DNA of 15,032 nt from Caldisericia bacterium (GCA_018054005.1 JAGPKI010000023.1:1-15032); one strand, 5' to 3'; numbered from the stretch's first letter, positions 1 to 8,025 are shown. The notes: generated by a model from the sequence alone, not told the origin. Translations and numbers: made by a program.

Positions 1-1451
1 TGAGTACACAGTTTTACATCATTATGATTTATTTTCTCATAATTATATTAGTTGGAATATTCGCAAAAAAATTTGTTAAAAATTCATTCGATCTCCTTGT
101 TGCTGGTAGAAATTTAGGACTTTCTCTAACCATTTTCGCAATAGCTGGTGAATGGCTTGGGGGCACAAGCACAGTAGCAGTTGGACAATGGGCTTATAAA
201 TATGGTATAAGCCCAATCTGGTATAACATTTCAACTTCTGTTGGTATATTTATTTTTGGTTTAACATGGGCTATGCTATATAGACGAAAGAAAATTGTAA
301 CTATACCTGAGATGCTTGAGAAACTATATAACAAAGATTTGAGGCTAATTTCGGCAATTTTCTTTATAGTTGCATATTTATTTTTGTCGAGCGTTCAAAT
401 ATCATCCATTGGCTCACTCTTTTCTGGTGCATTAAGTATGAATATTAATATCGCTATAATTATTGCTGGCTTAGGTATAACAATTTATACTTTAGCAGGG
501 GGGATGTTTAGTGTTGCATTAACCAATTTCATCCATGTTTTTGTCATATGGTTTTCTCTTGGAATAGCTTATATCTGGTATATGAATAAAGTGGCATGGT
601 ATCCTGGTTTAATAACTAAGCTTAATGATTTGTCTAATGCTGGAAACATTGGATTAACAGGTGCAAAGGCTTTAAATCCATTTGGAATGGGAACTGAGCA
701 GGTTTTAGCATGGATTGTCGGTGGTATTGCTGGAGCTTTTGCTGCGCAAGCAAGCGTTCAACCAATCTTTGCTGCAAAAGATACTAAAACTGCTAAAAAG
801 GCGTCTCTTATAGCTCCTATTGTTATAGCACCACTTGGATTACTTGTTACAAGTATAGTTATGGCTGGTGTAGCTTTAAACGGTGGATATGCATCTTCGG
901 ACACAAGACTCGCTTTACCAGTAGCTTTAATGAAAATTCCAAATTCCTTAATAGGAGGTTTTGCAATGGCTGGAGTATTTGCAGCAATTGCCTCCACTGA
1001 AGCACTTATACTTCTTGGGATGGCTACAATGTTTACAAAGGATATCTATCAAAGAGGCGACAAAAATATTTCTGATAAAAAAATAGCTTTTATAACACGT
1101 ATCGGCATATTAATTGCTGGAATCGTGAGTATAATAATGGCATTAATAACAAAAGAGCTTCCTATAGCAACTTATCTTAATTATGCAATGAGAAGCTCAG
1201 CGTTTATTATATTGGCTTGTGGAATTTATTGGGCAAAACCATCTTCTAAGTCTGCAATAATTTCTATTGTTTCAGCTTTTATAGTTGCTGGAATATGGTA
1301 CGGTTTTTATATTTATAGTGGTAGATATCCGTTCAATTTTGATGTAGTCTTTGCTTGTATATTGATTTCAATTATAACTTTGTTTCTTTCAACGTTTCTT
1401 TTGCCAGGTGGTAAACGGAATATTACTCCAAAAGAACTACTCAAAGATTAA
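1..1451 (+). CDS. Sodium/solute symporter (SSS family), 5' end at or just beyond the window edge
   Basis: An integral membrane carrier of the sodium:solute symporter family (LeuT fold), which couples sodium entry to solute uptake. About 13 hydrophobic segments can be counted. Near the N-terminus is the family pattern LLVAGRNLGLSLT followed by a GGTST turn and AYKYG. A GGMFSVALTNFIHV segment corresponds to the family GG-x-x-AV-x-x-TD signature, with Asn replacing the usual Asp. FAAKDTKTAKKA is the usual cytoplasmic loop. AAIAST (Ser/Thr codons at 993-998) matches the Na2 sodium-site helix. The first ATG inside the window is at 24, but it has no Shine-Dalgarno. The frame is open back to base 3 and reads STQFYII before that Met, and bases 1-2 are TG, so the true start is probably an NTG codon whose first base lies just outside. 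Substrate cannot be inferred. No functional link to the following genes is evident. Confidence 0.85.
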   Translation, partial: STQFYIIMIYFLIIILVGIFAKKFVKNSFDLLVAGRNLGLSLTIFAIAGEWLGGTSTVAVGQWAYKYGISPIWYNISTSVGIFIFGLTWAMLYRRKKIVTIPEMLEKLYNKDLRLISAIFFIVAYLFLSSVQISSIGSLFSGALSMNINIAIIIAGLGITIYTLAGGMFSVALTNFIHVFVIWFSLGIAYIWYMNKVAWYPGLITKLNDLSNAGNIGLTGAKALNPFGMGTEQVLAWIVGGIAGAFAAQASVQPIFAAKDTKTAKKASLIAPIVIAPLGLLVTSIVMAGVALNGGYASSDTRLALPVALMKIPNSLIGGFAMAGVFAAIASTEALILLGMATMFTKDIYQRGDKNISDKKIAFITRIGILIAGIVSIIMALITKELPIATYLNYAMRSSAFIILACGIYWAKPSSKSAIISIVSAFIVAGIWYGFYIYSGRYPFNFDVVFACILISIITLFLSTFLLPGGKRNITPKELLKD

Positions 1452-1511
1452 TTATTGCAATTAAATTGTATTTTGTTTTGATTTGTAGTAAAAACCACTT
1501 TTTTTATCCAT

Positions 1512-1546
1512 CCTGTGGTCTGTTCCACAGGGGTTTGTTATATATT
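1512..1546 (+). terminator. Probable intrinsic terminator of the symporter gene
   Basis: CCTGTGG (1512-1518) and CCACAGG (1525-1531) form a perfect 7-base-pair stem with the 6-base loop TCTGTT. It is one of the few GC-rich patches in the gap. A T-rich run follows (GGTTTGTTATATATTTT), interrupted by G and A, so termination may be partial. The stem lies 60 bases after the symporter stop. On the opposite strand no T-run follows the stem, so it would act on the plus strand. Confidence 0.5.
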
Positions 1547-1617
1547 TTATCAAGTTTTTAATTTTAAGAAATGGTTGCTTTTATGTAAACTTTTTTGATT
1601 TGGCAAATTGGAAAATA

Positions 1618-1631
1618 GATTTTTTAAGGAT
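1618..1631 (+). repeat. 14-base element shared with the rpsL upstream region (copy 1)
   Basis: GATTTTTTAAGGAT occurs here and, identically, at 11841-11854 before rpsL. A second shared stretch, GATAATTTTTAA, follows both copies (1667-1678 and 11855-11866), though at different distances. Function is unknown. In such AT-rich gaps chance cannot be excluded. Confidence 0.35.
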
Positions 1632-1654
1632 AGAGTATATAATATCCTAAAAAA
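1620..1654 (+). other. AT-rich hairpin upstream of rpoB
   Basis: TTTTTTAAGGATA (1620-1632) pairs with TATCCTAAAAAA (1643-1654) with a single bulged A and a 10-base loop (GAGTATATAA), giving 12 base pairs. TTTTGTTTTG follows. It could be a weak second terminator or an A/T-rich element upstream of the promoter. Only two G-C pairs stabilise it. Confidence 0.4.
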
Positions 1655-1700
1655 TTTTGTTTTGAAGATAATTTTTAATTAAAAAAAAATTAAGTTATTT

Positions 1701-1734
1701 TTGCTTTTTCAAAAAATATTTATATAATTATAAT
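1701..1734 (+). promoter_or_regulatory. Candidate rpoB promoter
   Basis: A perfect TATAAT lies at 1723-1728, with TTGCTT (1701-1706) 16 bases upstream as a weak -35. A second TATAAT follows at 1729-1734. Long A/T tracts sit upstream. Initiation near 1735-1741 would leave a leader of roughly 40 bases before the GTG at 1781. The -10 is convincing and the -35 is poor. Confidence 0.45.
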
Positions 1735-1780
1735 TTTGTGTTTTTAAATGCATATAAAAAGATAGGGAGAGAGAGAAGTC

Positions 1781-4700
1781 GTGGAAGAGAATGTCATTAT
1801 TCGCGATTTTAGTAAGGTAAAATTACCGATTCAACCTCCAGATTTGTTGGAGGTACAAAAAAATTCGTTTATTTGGTTTAATGAAAAGGGATTAAGAGAA
1901 CTTTTAGATGAGTTTAATTTGAGCGAAAGTTTATCACCCACCAGTAAAGCAATAATTGAATTTGTTGATTATGAAATTACTGAACCATCGGTATCTTCAA
2001 AAGAGTGTAAAGCAAAAGGGAGAACCTACAGTTGTGTTTTAAAACTCACTGTAAAAATTACATTCAAAGATACCGGTGAAATAAAGGAACAGACAGTTTC
2101 TGTAGGCGAGATTCCGTGTATGACAGAAAATGGTTCTTTTATCATTAATGGCGTAGAAAGAGTAGTAATAGGTCAATTAGCGAGAGCACCAGGAGTTTAT
2201 TTTGAAACAGAGCCATCCGGACGCAGTAGTGGGTATATTCATAAAGCTACAATTATTCCTGATAGAGGTAGCTGGATGGAATTAGAGACTGATACAGATG
2301 GTGCAACTTATATTCGTCTTGACAAAAAGAGTAAAAAGATTTTAGCGACGATTATTTTAAAAGCATTTGGTTTAGATGATGAATACTTAAAAAGTGTATT
2401 TACTCAAGAAGTTATTGTTTCTGTTGATCCAAAATCACCTAAATTTTTAGATGCTGTAGGGAAAAAATTAGCAGAAGATATTTATGATTACAACACAGGA
2501 GAAGATTTATATCGTGCCGGAACTGTTCTTAATGCTTCTATAATATCCGAGATTTCGAAAATGGGTATTAATAGTGTCAAAATAATTGAGGAAGGCGTTA
2601 TAGAGTATATAACAAGAACACTCGAATTGGATGATATTTACTCACAGGAAGAAGCAAAAAAGTATATTTTTATGAAATTAAGACCTGGCGAAAGATATAC
2701 ACCAGAGAATGCCGATCAACAATTTAAAATGGTTCTTACAGACCCAAGAAGAAATGATTTAGGCGAGGTTGGTAGGTATAAAATAAATAAAAAACTTTCT
2801 CTAAATCTTACAGAAAGAACAATTACTGCCCTTGATATTATCGAAATAATTAAATATTTTTCAAAAATTGATATAGGTGAAGGAAAAACTGATAATCGGG
2901 ATCATCTTGGTAATAAAAGGGTTCGTCTTGTTGGGGAACTTTTAAAAAACAGTATGAGAGTTGGTCTATTGCGTGTAGTTAGATCTATGCATGAGAAAAT
3001 TGCATCAACACCAGAAGAAGAGATATCAGTTCAGAGTGTAATGAATACAAGACCATTGATAGCATCTGTAAATGAATTTTTTGGTTTGGGTCAACTAAGT
3101 CAGTTTATGGATGAAACTAATCCAATAGCAGCACTAACTCACAAAAGAAGAGTTTCATCTCTGGGTCCTGGAGGGCTTCACAGAGAAAGAGCTGGCGCTG
3201 AAGTAAGAGATATACATAGTTCACACTACGGAAGATTATGTCCAATTGAGACTCCTGAAGGTGAAAATGTAGGTTTAATTAATTCTTTAACAATATTTTC
3301 AAAAATTGATCAATATGGTTTTATTGTAACTCCTTATTTTCCAGTAAAAAACGGAAGAATATACAATGAAGTTGTTTATCTGACGGCAGACGATGAAGAA
3401 AATTATTATATAGCACAAGCTAATACTCCAATTGATGAATTTGGAAATATTGTTTCTGAAAAATGCGTTGTAAGATTTAAAGATGATATATTAGAAATTC
3501 CAAAAGAAGAAGTAGAATATATAGATGTTCACCCGATGCAAGTGTTTTCCGCATCAGCGAATCTTATACCTTTTCTAGGCCATGATGATGCAAATAGAGC
3601 GTTGATGGGTTGCAATATGCAACATCAAGCAGTACCATTACTTTTTCCAGAAGTACCACTTGTTGGTACTGGTTTAGAGAAAAAAGTTGCTATCGATAGC
3701 GGAGCTGTAGAAGTCTCGAATAATGATGGCGTTGTTTCATATGTTGATTCTGCAAAAATTTCTATTTCTTCAGCAGAAAATGGGACTGAAACAGTTAAGA
3801 TTGGACACTTAAATAAAGAATTATTAAACAATATCCTTTTAGATGATATACCTAATGTCGCTCAATGTGGAGAAATAATAGATGGAGTACTTCTTAATAA
3901 ATTATTTAGAAGTGGCATTGAAGTTGTTAGATATTTTAAACCGGAAGACCAGGAAAAATTAGATGAACAAAGAATTGAAAGACTAAGGGGCACTGTTATA
4001 CAAGTAAAAAATGATGATCTTATTGGATGTACGGCAGCAGAAACAGTTGCAAGAAAAAGCGGTAAACCCATAGTTAAAGAGGGTCAAAAAATAACTGACA
4101 CAATTTTAAATAGACTTGTTAATGATAAGATAGACAAAATAAAAGTTATTGATAAAAATGGAAATATTTCAGAAAACATTGTGTATACAGAAAAACTTAT
4201 CCAAGAAGAAAGTTTACCCAAGAATAAAATTCTTATTTCTTCTGATCCATTAGTTGATAATCACTATTATGGTAAGATGTTCGATATGAAAGTTTTAAAT
4301 GAGCTTCTTGTAAAAAATTTAAAGAGTGCGATAGTTCTCGATATCAGTAAAATTAAAGAAAGTCCAGTCATTTTAATCAATAAAAAGCTTGATAATCCGG
4401 TTGCAATAGCAAAAGATATATTTGTTGGTCAAGATCTTATTGCTGAAAAAGGTAGAAAGGTTGATAAAAAATTGCTTTTTGATTTAATCAATGCTGGTAT
4501 CGAGGAAATTGAAATAGGAAAAAGCAGTGACTATTTTGTAGATAAGTTTAGAAGAACTAATCAAGATACTGTTGTAAATAAATATCCTATTGTTGCTGCT
4601 GGAAATTATATTAAGAAAGGTGATCCAATAATTGATGGTGAGGCTTGTAAAAAAGAACATCTTGCTCTTGGTGCTAATTTACTTGTTGCGTATATGCCAT

Positions 4701-5911
4701 GGAGAGGTTGGAACTATCAAGATGCAATAGTAATCAGCGAAAGACTTGTTGTTGATGATGTACTCACATCACTTCATATTAAAGAATATAAAGTCAGTGT
4801 TAGAGATACAAAAGTTGGCCCGGAAGAAATAACAAGAGATATACCAAATGTTCCAGAGGATCAACTTCGAAATCTTGATGAAACAGGAATCATTAAAATA
4901 GGAACAGAAGTAGGACCAAATGATATACTTGTTGGAAAAATAACTCCTAAAGCCGAAAGTGAATTTACTCCAGAGATGAAATTATGGAGAGCAATGTTTG
5001 ATAAAAAAGGACAGGATGTTAAAGATTCGTCACTTAGAGTTTCTCCGGGAAATCATGGAACGATCATAGGGGTTCAGGTCCTAACGAGAGATGAAGAGGA
5101 AAAATTGCCAATTGGCATTAATAAAATTGTTAAAGTTTACATTGGTGAAAAAAGGAAAATTCAGGTTGGTGACAAACTTTCCGGAAGACATGGAAATAAA
5201 GGAGTTATATCTCGAGTTTTACCTGTTTATGATATGCCATTTCTTGAAGATGGTACACCTGTTGATATTGTGCTGAATCCATTAGGTGTACCATCTAGAA
5301 TGAATGTGGGTCAGATTTTAGAAGCATTACTTGGGATCATTGCTAAGAAAAATGGTTTTTACAGCTATACACCTCCTTTTGTTGGTGCAAAAGTAGATGA
5401 AATTCTTGATTCTTTAAAAGAAGCTGGTTTTAAAAATGAGGGCAAGCATAAACTTTATGATGGATTAACTGGTAAACCTTTTGATGACGAGGTTACGGTT
5501 GGTTATGCTTATATCATGAAGCTCGATCATATGGTTGAGGATAAGATTCATGCAAGATCTACGGGACCATATGCTTTGATAACTCAACAGCCACTTGGTG
5601 GAAAAGCACAATTTGGTGGTCAAAGATTTGGAGAAATGGAAGTATGGGCGTTAGAGGCTTACGGAGCAGCTTATACTTTGCAGGAGATGCTTACAGTAAA
5701 ATCTGACGATACAGAAGGTCGTGTTAATGCGTTTGAAGCAATTTGTCAAAGGAAGCTTGTCCCTCAAAGTAATAGTCCAGAATCTTTCAGGGTCATTATC
5801 AATGAATTGCAAGGGTTGGGATTAAAAATGGATTTAGTAAAAGAAGAGAAGGAAGAAGAAGAAAGTTTAGCAACTATAACATTTAAAGAAGGAGGAATTG
5901 AGAATTTATAA
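1781..5911 (+). CDS. rpoB: DNA-directed RNA polymerase subunit beta
   Basis: The beta subunit of RNA polymerase, part of the catalytic core. It starts with GTG behind a GGGAGAGAG purine run (GGAG at 1766-1769); the nearby ATG at 1791 is out of frame. The protein has 1376 residues, longer than the E. coli (1342) and B. subtilis (1193) proteins. The rifampicin pocket is at residues about 435-461: FGLGQLSQFMDETNP, then LTHKRRVSSLGPGG. It keeps the equivalents of E. coli D516 (D444), H526 (H454), R529 (R457) and S531 (S459), so there is no obvious resistance substitution; positions 508/509 are Leu-Gly rather than Ser-Ser. The C-terminal part has the conserved KLSGRHGNKGVISR, GGKAQFGGQRFGEMEVWALE and KSDDTEGR. 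Two lineage-type insertions are present: about residues 227-275, and about 665-920 with a repeated module. An acidic tail ends in EGGIENL; its Gly-Gly codons form the Shine-Dalgarno of the next gene. Confidence 0.98.
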   Translation: MEENVIIRDFSKVKLPIQPPDLLEVQKNSFIWFNEKGLRELLDEFNLSESLSPTSKAIIEFVDYEITEPSVSSKECKAKGRTYSCVLKLTVKITFKDTGEIKEQTVSVGEIPCMTENGSFIINGVERVVIGQLARAPGVYFETEPSGRSSGYIHKATIIPDRGSWMELETDTDGATYIRLDKKSKKILATIILKAFGLDDEYLKSVFTQEVIVSVDPKSPKFLDAVGKKLAEDIYDYNTGEDLYRAGTVLNASIISEISKMGINSVKIIEEGVIEYITRTLELDDIYSQEEAKKYIFMKLRPGERYTPENADQQFKMVLTDPRRNDLGEVGRYKINKKLSLNLTERTITALDIIEIIKYFSKIDIGEGKTDNRDHLGNKRVRLVGELLKNSMRVGLLRVVRSMHEKIASTPEEEISVQSVMNTRPLIASVNEFFGLGQLSQFMDETNPIAALTHKRRVSSLGPGGLHRERAGAEVRDIHSSHYGRLCPIETPEGENVGLINSLTIFSKIDQYGFIVTPYFPVKNGRIYNEVVYLTADDEENYYIAQANTPIDEFGNIVSEKCVVRFKDDILEIPKEEVEYIDVHPMQVFSASANLIPFLGHDDANRALMGCNMQHQAVPLLFPEVPLVGTGLEKKVAIDSGAVEVSNNDGVVSYVDSAKISISSAENGTETVKIGHLNKELLNNILLDDIPNVAQCGEIIDGVLLNKLFRSGIEVVRYFKPEDQEKLDEQRIERLRGTVIQVKNDDLIGCTAAETVARKSGKPIVKEGQKITDTILNRLVNDKIDKIKVIDKNGNISENIVYTEKLIQEESLPKNKILISSDPLVDNHYYGKMFDMKVLNELLVKNLKSAIVLDISKIKESPVILINKKLDNPVAIAKDIFVGQDLIAEKGRKVDKKLLFDLINAGIEEIEIGKSSDYFVDKFRRTNQDTVVNKYPIVAAGNYIKKGDPIIDGEACKKEHLALGANLLVAYMPWRGWNYQDAIVISERLVVDDVLTSLHIKEYKVSVRDTKVGPEEITRDIPNVPEDQLRNLDETGIIKIGTEVGPNDILVGKITPKAESEFTPEMKLWRAMFDKKGQDVKDSSLRVSPGNHGTIIGVQVLTRDEEEKLPIGINKIVKVYIGEKRKIQVGDKLSGRHGNKGVISRVLPVYDMPFLEDGTPVDIVLNPLGVPSRMNVGQILEALLGIIAKKNGFYSYTPPFVGAKVDEILDSLKEAGFKNEGKHKLYDGLTGKPFDDEVTVGYAYIMKLDHMVEDKIHARSTGPYALITQQPLGGKAQFGGQRFGEMEVWALEAYGAAYTLQEMLTVKSDDTEGRVNAFEAICQRKLVPQSNSPESFRVIINELQGLGLKMDLVKEEKEEEESLATITFKEGGIENL
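2459..2605 (+). repeat. Beta insertion module copy 1 (SI1-like position)
   Basis: RpoB residues about 227-275 lie between the LKAFGLDDEYL segment and MKLRPGE, where E. coli beta carries its SI1 insertion and B. subtilis has only a short linker. The segment reads GKKLAEDIYDYNTGEDLYRA and then enters a 24-residue core (residues 246-269, bases 2516-2587) of the form G-x-x-hydrophobic, helix, G-I-x-x-V-x-I. The same core recurs in mid-beta and in beta'. This resembles the small beta-beta' module found in many bacterial polymerases. Confidence 0.65.
3866..4519 (+). repeat. Four-fold module array inside RpoB
   Basis: Four ungapped 24-residue copies occur, beginning CGEIID (residues 696-719), EGQKIT (767-790), YGKMFD (830-853) and KGRKVD (890-913). 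Each has the form G-x-x-hydrophobic, a short helix with a Leu pair, then a hydrophobic strand such as GIEVVRYF, KIDKIKVI, NLKSAIVL or GIEEIEIG. Starts are 71, 63 and 60 residues apart. The array fills about residues 665-920, between SYVDSAKISIS and FRRTNQDT; in B. subtilis and E. coli that interval is only about 20-30 residues. Sequence similarity between copies is low apart from the pattern, so duplication would be old. Confidence 0.65.
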
Positions 5912-7974
5912 TGAAACATTACTCATCCGAGAAGATTAGGAATATAGCTTTTGTTTCACATGGTGGTGCAGGAAAAACATCTTTTGTAGAAGCTTGTGCT
6001 TATAATGCTAAAATTATCGAGAGAATGGGTAAAGTAACCGATGGAAACACCATTTCGGATTATGAACCTGAAGAAATAAAAAGAGGTATCAGTATCAATT
6101 TAAGTATAATTCCGATTGAGTGGAGCAGTGCAAAGATAAACATAATTGATACACCTGGATATTTTGATTTTGTTGGTGAAGTAATTACTGCTTTGAGAGT
6201 TGTTGAAAGTGCTTTAGTTTTTGTTGATGCTATAGCTGGCATTCAAGTCGGAACGGAAAAAGTTGTTTCATACCTTAATGAATTTGATTTACCGTTTGGA
6301 ATTGTTATAAATAAAATGGATAGAGAAAACATCGATTTTGATGGGTTATATGATTCCATAAAAAGGCAATTTGGTTTGAAATGCGTTCCTGTATATATAC
6401 CATATTATTCAAATGGTCAATTCGCTGGGTTAATTGATGTAATTAATGGGAAAGCAATATTAAATACTGGCAAAGTTGATGATGTACCAGCTGAGTTTAA
6501 GGATCAACTTAATAATTTGTATGAAGAACTTTTGGAAAATGCAGTAGAAGCTGATGATTCTTTAATGGAAAAATATTTAACAAATAAAAGTATAACAAAA
6601 GAAGAATTTATTAATTCTCTCAAACTTGCGATAGCTTCTCGAAAAGTTATTCCTATTATGGTTTCTTCTGGAATTAATAATGCTGGGGTCAAGGAAATTC
6701 TAAATTTTATTAGCGAATATTTTCCTTCACCAATAGAAGGAAAACCAATTAAAGCTCACGAAATAGATTCTGATAAGGATATAAAAGTCGAGCCAAAGGA
6801 AGATAATCCTTTGACTGCACTTGTTTTTAAGACAATGACTGATCCCTATGTAGGACAACTTTCTCTCGTGAGAGTATTTTCTGGTTCAATTAAGCCAGAT
6901 TCTCGAATTTTTAATTCTACCAAGAACGAAGAAGAGAAAATTACCCAAACTGCACTACTGATTGGCAAAAACCAAGAAATTGTTGATTCAATTGTTGCTG
7001 GAGATATTGGGGTACTAACTAAATTATTATATACGAAAACTGGAGATAGTCTTTGTGATATTAATAGAAAATTAAAATTGGATTGGGTAAAACTACCTAT
7101 TCCGAATATGAGGGTTGCAATTATTCCAAAAACTAAGAATGACGAGGATAAGCTTGGAAGTGTTATTCCCAGAATACAAGACGAAGATCTTACCTTAAAG
7201 ATAATAAAAGATGAAGAGATAAAGCAGACAATTATTTATGGAATGGGGGATACCCATCTTCAGGTTATAGTGGAAAAGTTAAAGAGAAAATTTGGGGTAA
7301 ATGTTGAATTAATACCACCAAAAATTCCATACAAGGAAACAATTAAGAAAAGCGTAAAATCAGAAGGTAAATATAAAAAACAAACAGGAGGACATGGGCA
7401 ATATGGCCACTGCTGGTTAGAAATTTCTCCTCTTCCTCGAGGTAGTAATTTTGAGTTTGAAAGCAAGATTTTTGGGGGAGCTATTCCTAAACAATACATT
7501 CCAGCTATCGAAAAAGGAGTTGTAGAGGCTATGCAAGAGGGTATTTTAGCAGGATATCCTGTAGTTGACATAAAGGTTGTTGTTTTTGATGGATCTTATC
7601 ATCCCGTTGATTCCTCAGAACTTGCATTTAAAATTGCAGCTTCAATGGCACTAAAAAAAGGTCTCGAAGAAGGTGATCCAATCCTTCTTGAGCCTATTAT
7701 GAGTGTTAAGATTACTATTCCTGAAAGTTATATGGGAGCAGTTATAGATGACCTCAATACAAAAAGAGGAAGAGTGTTAAATATTGATTCGTTAAATGGA
7801 CTTAGTGTTATAAATGCGGAAGTCCCAATGGTTGAAATGCAAAGATATACAGCAGACCTGAATTCGATAAGTGGAGCAAGAGGTTATTTTGAAGAAGTGT
7901 TTTCACACTATGAAGAAGCTCATCCAAAAGTACTAAAATCGGTTTTAGATGCCGCAAAACAAATAAATGTATAG
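5911..7974 (+). CDS. EF-G-like translation GTPase paralogue (GGAGKT type)
   Basis: A full-length five-domain EF-G relative of 687 residues. The P-loop is SHGGAGKT (residues 16-23) instead of AHIDAGKT. Switch I is KRGISIN, with Ser for the usual Thr. Switch II is DTPGY (80-84), with Tyr for the catalytic His. The G4 motif NKMD (134-137) is intact. Domain IV has KQTGGHGQYGH (about 490) and the tip loop YHPVDSSE (H564). These features place it in the EF-G-like/EF-G2 family, members of which have been reported to bind GTP but hydrolyse it poorly. The ATG overlaps the rpoB stop by one base (TAATG), and its GGAGG (5891-5895) lies within the rpoB end, so translation is probably coupled to rpoB. Its position between rpoB and rpoC is very unusual. 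A second, canonical fusA lies at 12769. The role is unknown; ribosome binding or rescue is inference. Confidence 0.9.
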   Translation: MKHYSSEKIRNIAFVSHGGAGKTSFVEACAYNAKIIERMGKVTDGNTISDYEPEEIKRGISINLSIIPIEWSSAKINIIDTPGYFDFVGEVITALRVVESALVFVDAIAGIQVGTEKVVSYLNEFDLPFGIVINKMDRENIDFDGLYDSIKRQFGLKCVPVYIPYYSNGQFAGLIDVINGKAILNTGKVDDVPAEFKDQLNNLYEELLENAVEADDSLMEKYLTNKSITKEEFINSLKLAIASRKVIPIMVSSGINNAGVKEILNFISEYFPSPIEGKPIKAHEIDSDKDIKVEPKEDNPLTALVFKTMTDPYVGQLSLVRVFSGSIKPDSRIFNSTKNEEEKITQTALLIGKNQEIVDSIVAGDIGVLTKLLYTKTGDSLCDINRKLKLDWVKLPIPNMRVAIIPKTKNDEDKLGSVIPRIQDEDLTLKIIKDEEIKQTIIYGMGDTHLQVIVEKLKRKFGVNVELIPPKIPYKETIKKSVKSEGKYKKQTGGHGQYGHCWLEISPLPRGSNFEFESKIFGGAIPKQYIPAIEKGVVEAMQEGILAGYPVVDIKVVVFDGSYHPVDSSELAFKIAASMALKKGLEEGDPILLEPIMSVKITIPESYMGAVIDDLNTKRGRVLNIDSLNGLSVINAEVPMVEMQRYTADLNSISGARGYFEEVFSHYEEAHPKVLKSVLDAAKQINV

Positions 7975-8004
7975 GATGAATTATAATATATCTCTTTATT
8001 TATT

Positions 8005-8010
8005 AGGAGG
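8005..8010 (+). promoter_or_regulatory. rpoC Shine-Dalgarno
   Basis: A perfect AGGAGG lies in the 51-base gap after the EF-G paralogue. It is 15 bases from the ATG at 8026, longer than the usual 5-9. An in-frame TAA at 8020-8022 excludes an earlier start, so the long spacing appears real. The EF-G paralogue has the same 15-base spacing after its GGAGG. Confidence 0.7.
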
Positions 8011-8025
8011 AATTTAAAATAATTT

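Larger units (their letters stand above)
1452..1780. other. Long intergenic region between symporter and rpoB
   Basis: These 329 bases are very AT-rich and contain no credible gene. They hold a GC-paired hairpin (1512-1531), an AT-rich hairpin (1620-1654), a 14-base segment repeated before rpsL (1618-1631), tandem TATAAT boxes (1723-1734) and the rpoB ribosome-binding site. The ribosomal stalk genes rplJ and rplL, which usually precede rpoB, are absent here. Confidence 0.9.

Noticed and set aside
1638..1643. TATAAT within the AT-rich hairpin as an rpoB promoter.
   Set aside because: The nearest TTGG-type hexamers are 24-32 bases upstream, which is too far; the boxes at 1723-1734 are better placed.
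3083..3163. Possible natural rifampicin resistance, because the pocket has Leu-Gly at positions equivalent to E. coli 508/509 and Glu-Thr at 517/518.
   Set aside because: The main contact and resistance positions (Q513, D516, H526, R529 and S531 equivalents) are unchanged, so resistance cannot be claimed.
7260..7571. A 103-codon minus-strand open frame within the EF-G paralogue, and similar ones inside rpoB, rpoC and fusA.
   Set aside because: They lie antisense to highly conserved coding sequence, show no recognisable domains, and have no ribosome-binding sites or spacing of their own.
7982..7987. TATAAT in the gap before rpoC as an internal promoter.
   Set aside because: The sequence 16-18 bases upstream does not resemble a -35, and the gap is too AT-rich for a lone -10 to be convincing.
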